Of a stretch of DNA of 64,000 bases, positions 1 to 11,310 are shown one piece after another (positions within the stretch are counted from its first letter, which is position 1; each line of letters opens with the position of its first letter). Below the pieces are notes generated by a model. The model did not search any database. It was not told where the DNA came from and was given only the letters and a program-made list of their open reading frames with translations. Source of the DNA: Rhinopithecus roxellana (Eukaryota; Chordata; Mammalia; Primates; Cercopithecidae); the NCBI RefSeq assembly GCF_007565055.1, contig NC_044552.1:149997859-150061858 (forward strand). The letters are read 5' to 3'. The position numbers and the translations under genes were made by a program.

Positions 1-2387
1 ACTGCCCAGGTTCCCAAATCCTGTCTCCAGCCCAGTCTGTCTGCTGGGTTTCGTCCCAGGGTGTCCCCTGGCTGCAGCCCGGCCCCTCTCACCCACCTGG
101 GGTGCTCGTCTAGGCCACAGCTGAGCTCCCCCTCCCTTGGCTCTGCTGAGGTCCTTGTCGGGTCCGTGACTTCAGAATCACTGCTCTGTTAAAAGTGGGG
201 TCCCCCCTCCTTTCTGCTTCATATGGAAGGAGGAGCGGGTCTGCGCTTCCTGCATTTGTGTCCTGAGGGTCACTCACGGAGACCTTCCTCCCCCACTTGC
301 CAGCCCATGTGCTACCACACAGGACTCGCCGAAGTTGGAGGCTGCCATGTGGTTTCCTTATTTTTAAACTTTCAGTGGCTCCCATTTTTCCGACTGAGTG
401 GGGCCTCGCTCTCCGACAGGGCATCTCATCTCAGATGCCTGCAGCCCCACTGCCCGCCCCACCCATCCTCTCTCCCACCCCACAGCCAGGCCAGGCACTC
501 ATCCCTCCAGCTGTCCTTCCCTTCCCACTCCCGCCGCCTCTGGGAAGCCCCCATAGGACCCCATGCGGCGCCCTCGGGAGCTTTCCTATGGCTCTGGACC
601 CACCACCTGGAGAAAGTGTGAGTGCATCTGTTTTCCCAGTGCTGCTGCGAGCACCCAGCATTACACTGTTACAGGGCAGGAGCTCCTTGACATCTTCTAT
701 GACGTTTGGTAAATTAGCATATTTCCCGTGACATTATAGAGATTTAAACACGCAACAGGTGTGAGACATCTAACTTTTTAAATTAATGCCAAACTCCTAG
801 ATAAACTGCGTTGGAATCCATCACTGCTGTGGCTTTCCAGGGTTCCCCTTGTTTCCTGGGAGTAAGAAACGGTTTAGAGATGCGTGGACACCGCGGGGGG
901 CTGTGCCCTGGGCTTTCTGGAAACAGCCGGGTGACACCTCCCTCACATAGCACGGGGCAGAGGCTCCCATTGTTTCCTTGTGACGTTTCCAGTACAAATC
1001 TGCTCTTGTGGCTTAGCCTGAGGAAATTAAGTTTGCTCTTGTTAAGAGGAAAATACGCTGTTAGGATGTTGGTATCTTTTTCCATGGCCTATAATTAGTC
1101 TTAGGCGAATGCAGCATGCCCAGTGAGAGAGAAGCACTGGCTTTAGAAACCTGGGCTCTTAAAAACAAATTTCCGGTGGGATGATCATCTGAGCACTGCT
1201 AACAAAAGGCTCATTCTTAGTGGAAGGGAGCGGAGCGGAAAGAGTAAACTGTAATTAACGATGCCCACGGTGGGGAGGGCGGGGTCCCAGGGAACGGCTT
1301 CTTCATGCCCGCAGCTGCTGAACTCCAGTGGTACCGAGCAAGTAACAGATGGCGAAACTCTGAAAAATTAAATACACATGTAAATGTTTTAAAGAGAATG
1401 AAAAAATAAAAAAGTCACATAGCACTTCAGCCCCAGAAGGCCTCCAAGGACCAAAAGGTTGTCTTTAGGAGTCGAAAGCGGTGCAGCGGCCCCCGAAGTC
1501 ACCAGCCCCAGGCACTCTCCAGGGGTCACAGTGCTTCCCTCCCAACCTGGGACTGCACAAAACCCCAACTTAGGGTGGGGGTGGGAAGGAGGTGGAGTTT
1601 GCTTTTTATTCCCAATGGAGAAGAAAAAGTTAGGATGTATTCTGATTTTTTATAATGAAGGGACTATATCCTTCTGAGCAGTATTTCATCATATGGTGTG
1701 CCTGGGAAGCCTCAAAAGGCAGATTTCTCACCAGCCAAATGCTGTGGCCCACACTCAGGACACGGCCACGGCCTGTCTGCTTTCAGCTCACAGAACACCT
1801 GCTGGGCAGAAACCCCAGGAGGATGGCTGCCCACCTTCTCCTCAGGGCTGTGAGTCCTGAATACCTTATGCCCTCCCCAAGAAGCCTCCCCAGGCACTAA
1901 GTCAACCCAATTAAAGGAGGCTATTCATTATGTGAATATAGGATTCAAATTTATCCTCATATCGTTCCTATTTTTTTCTTTTTCTCTCTCATACACGGGC
2001 ATGCACACACACAGACACACACACACCACAGTTTTGGTATCTGAAGGGGCAGAATGCTTGGACCATGCACACCTTGTAATAATCCTCCAGTTAAAAAAAA
2101 AAAAAAAAAGTGAACCCTCCCCTTCCTCTCCACAAGCCCAGTGATTTTAAACCCAAAAGAGTTCAGGGCTCCAGAGTCTGTCTCAGGCAGTTGCTTGAGC
2201 CCAGTATGGAGCCTGACCCTGGAGCTCTGCTGAGGACCTGCCTAGAGGTGAGGGGCGGGGCAGAAAACCAACTCAGGATGTTTACACGAAGTTTTAAAAC
2301 CAGCCCCTTAAACACAAACCATTTACAATGTGGTGGCTCCTTTCGCTTCATCCTAACAGTTAGCCCCCTCAAGCAGGCACAGGGGTA
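1..2387. other. Intergenic sequence, no gene recognised
   Basis: Only short overlapping open frames on both strands; none has a recognisable domain or conserved motif. A short imperfect CA repeat lies at about 2,003-2,032 and an A-run at about 2,093-2,109. The first 700 bases are GC-rich. Confidence 0.6.
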
Positions 2388-2590
2388 ACCACGTGGCTTC
2401 TGGAGTCACACAGGTGCCGCTGACATCCAGCCCCACCTCCTGCGAGCTGCCTGCGTGCCCCCAAGCCGCCATGTCTTCCTCTGTCAGGGGGACTAAGGAG
2501 ATTATCTCTCCTCCCCGAACCAGCATGAGCCCCCCATGAGAAAGTGACAGTGCCAGGCAAATGCCATGCTCTCGCTAAGTGTTGGCAGCC
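2388..2590 (+). repeat. MIR-like SINE relic
   Basis: Diverged match to the MIR core order: an agent like 'TCTGGAGTCACACAG', then a 'CTCCTGCGAGCTG' segment, and a 3' part resembling 'AGTGCCAGGCAAATG'. Assigned by eye; old and diverged. Confidence 0.5.
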
Positions 2591-2635
2591 TTACTCTTGG
2601 CATGTACTGAGCACCTACAGCTAACAACATACTAA

Positions 2636-2790
2636 ATGTCTCAAGGCCTGCCTCAAATATCACCTCCTCCAGGGAGCCAGCTGTGCCCTGACCTCAAGGT
2701 CCGCCTGCCACCTGCCTCCACCCCATCGGTCTCCCTCCTGGATGGTCATGACTGCCAGCCTGCCAGATTCCTGAATTTCAACCCTTCCTG
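2636..2790 (+). repeat. L2-like LINE fragment
   Basis: The stretch 'CTCAAATATCACCTCCTCC' followed by an AGGGAGCC segment resembles the L2 3' region. Short and diverged; a library search would settle it. Confidence 0.45.
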
Positions 2791-2889
2791 CCTGCACCTG
2801 GTCCAGCCCCCGTGCCATGGGACTGGCACTGATTGAACACCTACGATGTGCCTCCCAACACTTGTGGTCAAACGTGCAAAGTTGAACAG

Positions 2890-3107
2890 AGTTCAGGACG
2901 CTTGCGGAGGCAGACCCTTGCAGGCAGGGACATTAGATGCACGGTGCAGGACACGTCGGGCAGCCGACTCTTGCAGGCAGGTCGTCAGGTGCACAGCGCA
3001 GGATGTGTGTGTGGGCTGAGCCTCACAGGAGGGACGTCAGCTGCACCATGCAGGACACGTCAGGGGGCCGACCCTCGCAGGTGGGACGTGAGGTGCACAG
3101 CACAGAG
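2890..3107. repeat. 52-53-bp minisatellite, about 4 copies
   Basis: Imperfect tandem repeat. The anchor 'CAGG(C/T)(A/G)GG' recurs at 2,921, 2,974, 3,026 and 3,078, giving periods of 53, 52 and 52, with a partial copy upstream. Units share GTGCAGGACACGTC-like and GGTGCACAGC-like blocks. The overlapping open frames reflect the repeat rather than a gene. Confidence 0.8.
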
Positions 3108-5439
3108 GTACTGACCACCAGGAGGGAGTGAGGGCTGAGCGAGGTGCTGGAACCAGCTATGTAGTGTACCACAGCCTCAGGGGCTCAGGGAGAAGGTCTA
3201 GAAAAGCCAGCGTGAAGTCTGGGCGGAACACTAACCCGCAGCACCCTTGCAAAGCTTCTATCATACCCTTGGTCCATGGGAAGGAGCTTCTGCTCTGGTT
3301 TCATGAAATGTGTCCAGCTCCATCCTGAGCCCCTAACGCCAGGATAAATGCACCTGCCCAGTTTCCTGCCTCCCACCTTCCCAGCAAGTAGCTGGATTCC
3401 ATGCCCATCCAGACTAGCTATGAAGCACCACACACATACTCACCATGGGTCCCCACTGCCCGAAACTCCTGCCTGTGACAGCACATCCCCTCCAAGGCAG
3501 TGCTGGCCCAGGTCAAGGTCAAGCCAAGGTTGCATGACCTTTGGACATGGCTTCCCTCACCCTGGATGGGCACGCTGGGCCCAGGGCCACCTAGCTTTGC
3601 TGCCCTGCTGAGGTCCCTGTCCACAAGGCATGGCCTTCAAGGGGGGACGTCTGCTGAGTATCCACGCCTGTGTGTGCTCCACACTGCCCTGTCCACACCG
3701 CACTCTCCAGCTACTTTCTGTCTGCAGCACCCACTCGTGGGTAGCTGAAAGTGGGGAGGATCTGACCTGTCTTTGGTCCCTGATGCCTGGCAAGCAGCAA
3801 GTCAAGGGTGCACCCCACCAGTGTGTCAGCAATGTTGTGAGACTGTCAGCCTGACGTCATTTTGTACCCCCTAGACTAGGACGCCCTGGTGCTCCCACCT
3901 GTGAACTCAGGAGGCACCAGTGCCTGGGTAAAGGGAGGGGGCACCGCTCAGCTGGGGAAGTCAGAACTGAACTGTGGTTCTGAGTGCGGGCACAGAACTC
4001 CAGGGTGGGCTTCCTGACGAGGGAAAGTGACTTCTCCCCTGGAAATGGCTCCCTTACACCAGAAGGACATCTGACTACTGGGACACACAGGGAGCACCAG
4101 AAATGCCAGGGAACTCTGTACCCAGTGAGAGGGCAGGGGAGAAGGGACAGAGAGGATAGACTGAGGGGCTGCATCCCCCAGGGCTGAGGCCTCCTTGCCA
4201 GGAGCGAGCTGGCATGGACCTTTCTGAGCCGCCTTTTTCGATAAGATGCTGCTCGCAGGTGTCTGGAAACCTAAACGCCATGCAGGACATTTCCATCTCA
4301 CACATCTGCATCAAAGAAATCACTTTATTTGGGATGACTTCTAGAATTATATAAGCCTCGTGTGTAAACAATTTGAGCTTTCCCAATGATCCTCAAATTA
4401 CGTCATTTACTCCTTCAATTTATGAGGTCATCCTCCATCCTCCCACTGAGGACACTGCTGACATTTTTCCGGCGGATACTAATTATATCATAGGTGACCC
4501 GGTCTTGTGATTTCCACATCAGTGACTGGAAAGTAACAGCCTGGGGCGTCCACTCCATGCCTCTTCCCAACAGGCTCTGAGTCTGTTCCTGCAGCTTTTA
4601 ACCTAATCTGACCTTCAACTGCTCCCCCACCCATCCCCGCTTGCTGGCCATGCCCCGTGAAGGGCGGGGCGAACTTGAGCACATCATGTCTGCCATCAGC
4701 CTGAGATGCACAAGATTCTTCAGAATTGCACCTGCGTTTCTAGCTCCTTATTAATCTCCCTTCACCTGAAACGGCTTCCCCAGCTTAGCCCCTTCTTCAC
4801 CAAGAACACCTCACACCGCGAACCTGGACTCATTCTTCAGACCAGCCCAGACATCCCCCCAATGTGCCTGCCCCCACCCCAGCTCTCATCCCCTAACAAC
4901 AGCGAGCACAGCCACCTGATGGCCCAGGAGCCCTGCCAGGCATGAACCAGAGTAATGACCTTTTCTCAGGACATTTCTGCAGCTGCAGGGCCTAGGCACA
5001 ACACCCAGCTCCTAGCAGTCAATCAGCAAGAGTTGCTGAATGCATTTTTAAATTTCTAAATGTAACATAACATCTCATAAATCTTGAAAATAGATCATTT
5101 ACAATAACCAATAACGTGGTCACTTAAACACAGCTAATATTTCTATAGGTTACTTTAGAATCATAATCTTTAATTATATTAACTAAGATAATTATATATT
5201 ATCTTATTACATAATTATTATCCTTTTGCACATGAAGTCTAGGGATAGATAGGTTTTTACGGGAAGTTGAACAAGAAACAAAAGACATTTCTTTAAAGAT
5301 TTGCATTCAAGAAAGAAAACAAAATAGTGAATGAAATAATGAAACTGCCTCAAAAAGTTAAAAAAAAAATGACTAATAGAAATTCTTGGTTTTATAGGAT
5401 GACAGATCAAAGAAAAAAAAAAAAAAAAAACTTGAGAAA
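3108..5439. other. Intergenic sequence, no gene recognised
   Basis: Mixed composition, with an AT-rich patch at about 5,030-5,235 and an A-run near 5,413-5,430. Short open frames only. Confidence 0.55.
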
Positions 5440-5624
5440 CACAAGCCCTCCCTCCACGCATGAGATGAAGGAGCTGGTGAAAATGGGCTGAGCCCAGATG
5501 GCCACTGGAGTCTGAGGACAATGCGTGTGCTGACATCACAGCCTGAATTTCCGCCACGGGTTTCATGCTCACTCCTGTGAATTTGCACATGTGACCGAGG
5601 AGGTAACATCAAGAGGTAACTGCC
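5440..5624 (+). repeat. Unassigned interspersed repeat, copy 1 (truncated)
   Basis: Similar to 9,125-9,395: both share the order CTCCCTCCA.G.ATG, 'TCACAGCCTGAATT', 'TTCATGCTCACT' and 'GAAGAGGTA/CAAGAGGTA'. The copy ends where the MST-type LTR begins at 5,625, so the LTR probably inserted into it or truncated it. Family not recognised. Confidence 0.6.
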
Positions 5625-6010
5625 TGATATGGCTAGGCTTTGTGTCCCCACCCAAATCCCATCATGAATTAGAGTCCCCATAATCCCCAGAACCCCCACG
5701 TATCAAGGGAGAGACCAGGTGGAGGTAATTGAATCATGGGGGCAATTTTTCCCAAGCTATTCTCGCGACAGTAAGTGAGTTTTCATGAGACCTGAGGGTT
5801 TTACAAGTGACTCTTCCCACTTTGCTCAGCACTTTTCCTACCTGCCACCTCGTGAAGAAGGTGCCTGCTTCTTCTTTGACTTTCACCATGATGGTAAGTT
5901 TCCTGAGGCCTCCCCGGCCATGCGGAACTGTGAGTCAATTAATCCTCTTTCCTTTATAAATCACGCAGTCTCAGGAAGTTCTTTATAGCAGTGTGAGAAC
6001 ACACTAACAT
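5625..6010 (+). mobile_element. MST/THE1-type MaLR LTR
   Basis: Starts TGATATGGCT and follows the MaLR LTR order I know: 'TGTGTCCCCACCCAAAT', 'GGAGGTAATTGAATCATGG', 'CCTCCCCGGCCATG', 'GGAACTGTGAGTCAATTAA', 'TTTATAAAT', then an end near 'ACACTAACAT'. It continues directly into MaLR internal sequence, so this is the 5' LTR of an element on the plus strand. Confidence 0.9.
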
Positions 6011-7118
6011 AGTAAATTGGTACTGGGGGTGGGGTACTGCTGTTAAGATGCCTGAAAATGTGGAAGTGACTTTGAAACTGGGTAACGGGCAGAGGTTGGA
6101 ACAGTTTGGAGGGCTCAGAAGAAGACAGGAAAACGTGGGAAAGTTTGGAGCTTCCTAGGGACTTCTTGAATGGTTTGACCAAAATGCTGATAGTGATATG
6201 GACAATGAAGTCCAGGCTGAGGTGGTCTCAGATAGAGACGAGGAACCTATTGGGAACTGGAATAAAGGTGACTCTTGCTATGCTTTAACAAAGAGATGGG
6301 CAGCATTTTGCCCTGCCCTAGGGGAACTTTGAAGTTGAGAGAGATGGTTTGGGATTGGAACTCATGTTTAAAAGGTAAGCACAGCATAGAAGTCTAGAAA
6401 ACTTGCAGCTTGATGATGGGATAGAAAGTAAAAAAAAACATTTTTCTGAGAAGAAATTCAAGCCGGCTATGAAATTTACATAAGTAACAAGGAGCCAAAA
6501 GTTAATTGCCAAGACAATGGGAAAAATGTCTCCAAGACATGTCAGAGGTCTTCATGGCAACCCCTCCCATCACAGGCTGGGGGGCCTAGGAGGAAAGAAT
6601 GGTTTTGGGGGTCAGGCCTGGGACCTTGCTGCTTTGTGCAGTCTTGGGACTTGGTGCCCTGCATCCCAGCTGTGGCTAAACATACAGCTGAGGCCATTGC
6701 TTCAGAGGGTGCAAGTCCCAAGCCTTGGAGGTATACATGTGGTATTGGGCCTGTGAGTACACAGAAGTCAAGAACTGAGGTTTGGGAACCTCTACCTAGA
6801 TTTTAGAGGACGTATGGAAAGGCCTGAATGTCCAGGCAGAACTTTGCTGCAGGGGCGGGGCTCTCATAGAGAACCTCTGCTAGGGCAGTGTGGAAGGGAA
6901 ATGTGGGGTCAGAGCTCTCACACAGACTCCCTACTAGGGCACTGCCGAGTGGAGCTGTGAGAAGGGGGCCACCTTCCTCCAGACCCCAGAATGGTAGGTC
7001 CACTGACAGCTGTACCATGTGCCGGGAAAAGCCACAGAAACTCAATGCCATCCCATGAAAGCAGCTGGGAGGAGGACTGTACCATACACAGCCACAGGGG
7101 CAGAACTGCTGGCACATC
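6011..7118 (+). mobile_element. MaLR (MST/THE1) internal sequence, 3'-truncated
   Basis: Opens 'GTAAATTGGTACTGGGG' directly after the LTR and matches the non-coding MaLR internal region throughout (for example 'GAAATTCAAGCCGGCTATG', 'GACAATGGGAAAAATGTCTC', 'CTTTGCTGCAGGGGCGGGG'). No protein is expected or seen. No 3' LTR follows, so the element is truncated; the exact end is uncertain. Confidence 0.85.
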
Positions 7119-7553
7119 GTGCAATGAGACCCTTTTACTAGATACCAATAGTGGGAAATTTATAGAAAGCAAAAGAGCCAATTTCATGGCCCAAAATTAC
7201 AGGAAATAATTTGTCACCTAATTCAGTTTGTTTTGTATACAACAAAATGAAAAGGTCTTTTCCCTCTGACAATCTCAGTTAGAAATCCCGTCTTGTACTA
7301 TATAGGAAACGTGAGACTGACATCGAGAAACACAAACCCATCACAAGCTGATGTCAGAAATGCACCTGCCAGGAGACAGGAGGCCATGTTCACATGAATG
7401 AAGGGAGTCAAGGCTGGGCTCACTCTTCCTGCCACGGAGGGTGGAAGTGTGGACAAACTGGCTCTGCAGGAACAGGCCACCTTGACCAGATGCACTGTAG
7501 AACAGCTAGTTAGGGAAATGTTCACTTTAATGGAGCATTAATATTAATAGACA
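7119..7553. other. Unassigned sequence
   Basis: Nothing recognised between the MaLR internal region and the next Alu; the first part may still be element sequence. Confidence 0.4.
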
Positions 7554-7843
7554 GGCCGGGCGTCATGGCTCACACCTGTAATTCCAGCACTTCAGGAGGT
7601 GGAGGCAGGTGGTTCACTTGAGGTTAAGACTTCGAGACCAGCCTGGCCAACACGGTGAAACTCCTATCTCTACTAAAAATACAAAAATTAGCTGGATGTG
7701 GTGGTGCACACCTGTAATCCCAACTACCTGGGAGGCTGAGGCAGGAGAATCGTTTGAGCCCAGGAGGCAGAGGTTGCAGTGAGCCGAGATTGCACCACTG
7801 CACTCCAGCCTGGGCAACAGAGCGAGACTCCATCTCAAAAAAA
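7554..7843 (+). mobile_element. Alu (AluS-like), full length
   Basis: Begins GGCCGGGCG, with left and right monomers, A-rich middle, 'GAGGCAGGAGAATCG', 'CACTGCACTCCAGCCTGGG' and a short A tail. Antisense open frames here are the usual Alu artefacts. Confidence 0.97.
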
Positions 7844-9124
7844 GTAACATGACAGAAATATTCTCTAGAGAAGTGAATTCCTCCCCTGCAGAATGGGAGG
7901 GGGGAAGTGGCAGCAGTAGCTTTCACGTTTTATCCTGAATGAGTTCATTAACAACTCCTCAGCGCTGACTGATCTAAACACCCACTTCATTATCCAGGGG
8001 TGCAGAGACAACTTGGTGAATAGCCACCACTTCAACCAAGGTGCTAAAACCAGAACATTCTCTCGCATTTCTAGGAGAGGTTGAATGAACTCTGGGCAAG
8101 GTGTGGCCCAGCAGCCCGGGTGAGCCCCCTGGGTGGTGAGTTCCCCCAGGTCCAGGGCCAGACCTTCATCCTTCTGGTTCCAGAGCCTGAAAAATGGAGT
8201 GGATTTGCCCCTCAAAGGCAGACTGGCATTAGCCCAACACAGAAGCCTGGTGTGGAGAACTGAATTCCAGAGGAATCCTTTGCACTTGAAGAAATAAAGC
8301 AGCCACTCTTCACGGAAGGCGGCTGTCAGAGCATGTGGGGCTAGGACACTGCTGGCTGTGCAATGAATCAGAGCTATGTGGAAAGTTCCATGATTTAAAC
8401 ATTTAGGAAAAAGAAAAACAATTCTCTCAAACTAAGCAAAAGGCGGTGAGAAGAGAATGTAGTGCCTGATCCAACCCATCTCTCCACACCCAGTGCTGCC
8501 GCCTGCTGCCGCCCTGGGCATCCCTGGCAATCGACTGTGGCTGGAAGTTTTTTTTGTGTGCTTATTCTGACAACGTCATCCCGCCACATCCTCCCCCAAG
8601 TCTCTCCCAAAAGACAAAAACAAATACTCTTCCAAAAAGAAACATCTTTAGCCATTAAAAAAAATTATCAGCAAGTTGGACGTAAAATGTTGGCACATAC
8701 TTGCAATTAATTTGCCTGAGGGTTGAGTGACAGTGATGTCAGGCTGGGCAGCACCGACCTTCACAGAGGGCTGTGCCTGGGTGGCGCCCCTGCCAGGGCA
8801 GGCTCAGAAAAGCCCCCTCACCCCCACCCTTTCAGTCCTTCCCTCCAGGTGCACCTGCGCTCTGGAGTCACTCACTCCAGGGTTACTCCAGAGCTCTTGG
8901 TTAGGTGACGGCCTGGCCTGGACTTCACACATCCCGGAGCCCATGTGCCTCTTAGGTTGACGCGGCCTAAAGCTTTTCAGGCCCAGTGTCAGTACGTCCT
9001 TGAGTCTGACTTTCAAAGGCCGTCCGTTTGAAACCCTGCCCCCAAAGAGTTAAAGAAACCAATGCCTAAAAGGACTTCTTGAGTTGACGGGGACGGCAGA
9101 TAAAAAAAGAAACAACGTACTGAA
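7844..9124. other. Intergenic sequence, no gene recognised
   Basis: No repeat family or coding signal recognised; short open frames only. Confidence 0.5.
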
Positions 9125-9395
9125 ACGCTGCCACTCCCTCCATGTATGCGATGAAAGAAGTAGCCGAAATCAACTAGAACCAAACGGTCCACTGGAAGCC
9201 ACAGAGAATGTGCTTGCTGATGTCACAGCCTGAATTCCCACCGCAGGCTTCATGCTCACTTCCTCAAGTTTCACATGCCACCCTTGAGACAGCATGAAGA
9301 GGTACTGCCCAGGCCCAGGGACTTTCCACCGGTCACCTGCCAATCCCAGGATCCAGCCCCCGAGCCTTTTCTAATAAAATCACTGCCGTGAAGCC
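9125..9395 (+). repeat. Unassigned interspersed repeat, copy 2
   Basis: Diverged, longer copy of the repeat at 5,440-5,624. It extends further 3' through 'CCCAGGCCCAGGGAC' and a 'CTAATAAAATCACTGCC' segment that looks like an LTR 3' region with a polyadenylation signal. An LTR identity is a guess. Confidence 0.55.
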
Positions 9396-9779
9396 AGCAC
9401 AGGAAGACGGATCTGAGTGGACTCGTGCCTCCCTGGGAGTTGATTTTCAACAGCAAACTTTTCTTTTCTCAAAACTCCAAAGTCATAGTATTGGCTTCCA
9501 GTACATCAGATAGGGAGTCCCGTTTGCTCTTTGATTTCAGCACGTTCAAAGGAGGCTCATCCTACAGGGATGTGGGGCCGTGTTCCCCTGAGTTCTCCCA
9601 CAGTCTAGGTACTGATGGCAACCACCCGGAAGGGATTTTGGGAGCTGGTGGAAAATGTTTATGTGTTCAATCTCCACATGAGGATGGAAGCATTATTTTA
9701 CTAACGAGATGAATTTGCTCTCCTGCTGCTCTTGTGCTCCCTTTTTGTCTGTTTCCCCCAAGCACACAGCGTTAGTGGT
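9396..9779. other. Unassigned sequence
   Basis: No recognised element or coding signal. Confidence 0.4.
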
Positions 9780-9930
9780 TTGGAGAAACACCCCTGCGCC
9801 AGCCTCACTGCACCTGGTTCCAGTTCCAGCTCCGCCATTCGTGTTAGGGCCTGAGGCAAGCTCCTCCGCCTCTGTAAGCCTCGTTTCCTCAACACAAAGT
9901 GAGAAATAACAGGAGTTTGGTTCTAACACT
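9780..9930 (+). repeat. MIR relic
   Basis: MIR core order visible: a 'CCAGCTCCGCCATT' segment, a 'GAGGCAAGCTCCTCCGCCTC' segment, then 'CTCGTTTCCTCAAC'. Confidence 0.6.
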
Positions 9931-11104
9931 GAGGAGTAAATAGAAAAATTGCATGTGACCCACTGTGGACTGCCACCCTTGAGGCAACGTGAAGCACTGA
10001 CTGCTGTGGACTGGAAAAGTCACAGAATCTATACATTTAGAAGACAGAGCTTTACTTCTAAAGGAGGGTAGCTCAGCCTGTGGGCCAGAAGCAAGGCCTC
10101 CGACCAAAACCAAAAAGCAAGCACTTCAGGAGAGGGAAGGAGGAGACAGGAATTCGTGCTGAGCAGGCTGGCTGGGTGCACATACTCACCAGGCTGCAGG
10201 AAGAGCCATGGATATTCATGAAGGGGGCGGGTTGCAAGTGTGTGCAGTTGGCTAACATGTATGTTACATGAGACTCATGCTCATGTGGGTGTGGAGACTT
10301 AACATTTAACTGTATTTCAGTCAGACTTTGTCCATTAAAAGGTAAAGCGGGGACAGGAAGATACTCAGCACGCAGCCTCCGTAGAGGGACAGAGCCACCC
10401 CGAGGTTGGTGGTCTCTTGTCGGGAAGGGATGCTGGTTGGATATTTAAGTTCGCAGTCGGAGAGGTTTTCCAAGGGGCCAGTTTTTGTGCAGTCCTTAAG
10501 AAGTCTGATGGTGTTAGAGAGTGGGGCAGGGAGGGGGCATAGTGAGGCATTTCTTAGAAGGTTTCTCAGGGATCCCCCTGGCCAAGGGGGGTTCATTTAG
10601 TCAGCTGTGGGACTTGGAACTTTAGTTTTATTCCTTACCACCTGTGCAGGCACTCAGTAAGTGCCGGCTTTACCTGGCATGAGTTCCCCCAGGTATGAAG
10701 GACCAGCCTTGGACTTTAGCAGTTAACAGAAAGGTTTCTGGTTGTAGAAAAGAGGCCCCAGGGGCCTGAGGTGGGAGCCCCAGGAGCACAGGCCTGGGGC
10801 CACTCCTCTCTCCAGGGGCTGCTGCCCCTGCTGTCCTGAGCCCACATAGGGGCCTTGCTGTTCACTCACTGTGGATCATCTGTGCTGCCGCCCTACAGCC
10901 ACACGTGTGCCACGTCTTTGACATATGTTCCTTCAATCCCAGGATTTAAAAAGCAGGGAAGTGGAGCCAGGGGGGAAATGAGCAGCTAAGGGCATCACAT
11001 TGCTGGGGTCCACAGCACGGGTCCCCATGGCCTGAGGTCTGAGAACCCTGCTCCCATGGGACTTCCCCAGCCCCAGGCAGGGAAAACCCAGGCTTCAAAG
11101 CCCA
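9931..11104. other. Intergenic sequence; one weak small-protein candidate
   Basis: No interspersed repeat recognised. On the minus strand, 10,321-10,596 encodes a 91-residue open frame whose last ~28 residues are hydrophobic (LGVALSLYGG then FLSPLYLLMDKV). I know no homologue, and no splice or promoter evidence supports it, so it is not called a gene. Confidence 0.4.
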
Positions 11105-11310
11105 AAAATCTCTAAGTCATAGCTTGGCCCCTCGTATCTGTGTGATCACAGGCAAGTTAGTCAACCTCTCTGGACCAGTTTCCTTAGCTGTAAAATCCGG
11201 GTGATACTAGCATCGTAGGCTGGTAATCAGGATTTAGATGAAGTGGATAAATACACAGATAAATAACTAAATGGGCATTCAACAAACTGTAGCTGGTCAC
11301 TACTATCAGC
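11105..11310 (+). repeat. MIR relic
   Basis: Typical MIR order: 'GTGTGATCACAGGCAAGTTA', 'CAACCTCTCTGGACC', 'GTTTCCTTAGCTGTAAAAT', then a diverged 3' end. Confidence 0.75.

Noticed and set aside
7614..7926. Antisense frames starting near 'FFEMESRSVAQAGVQW'
   Set aside because: Standard antisense Alu translation; the same applies near 28,004, 38,021, 42,401 and 56,359.
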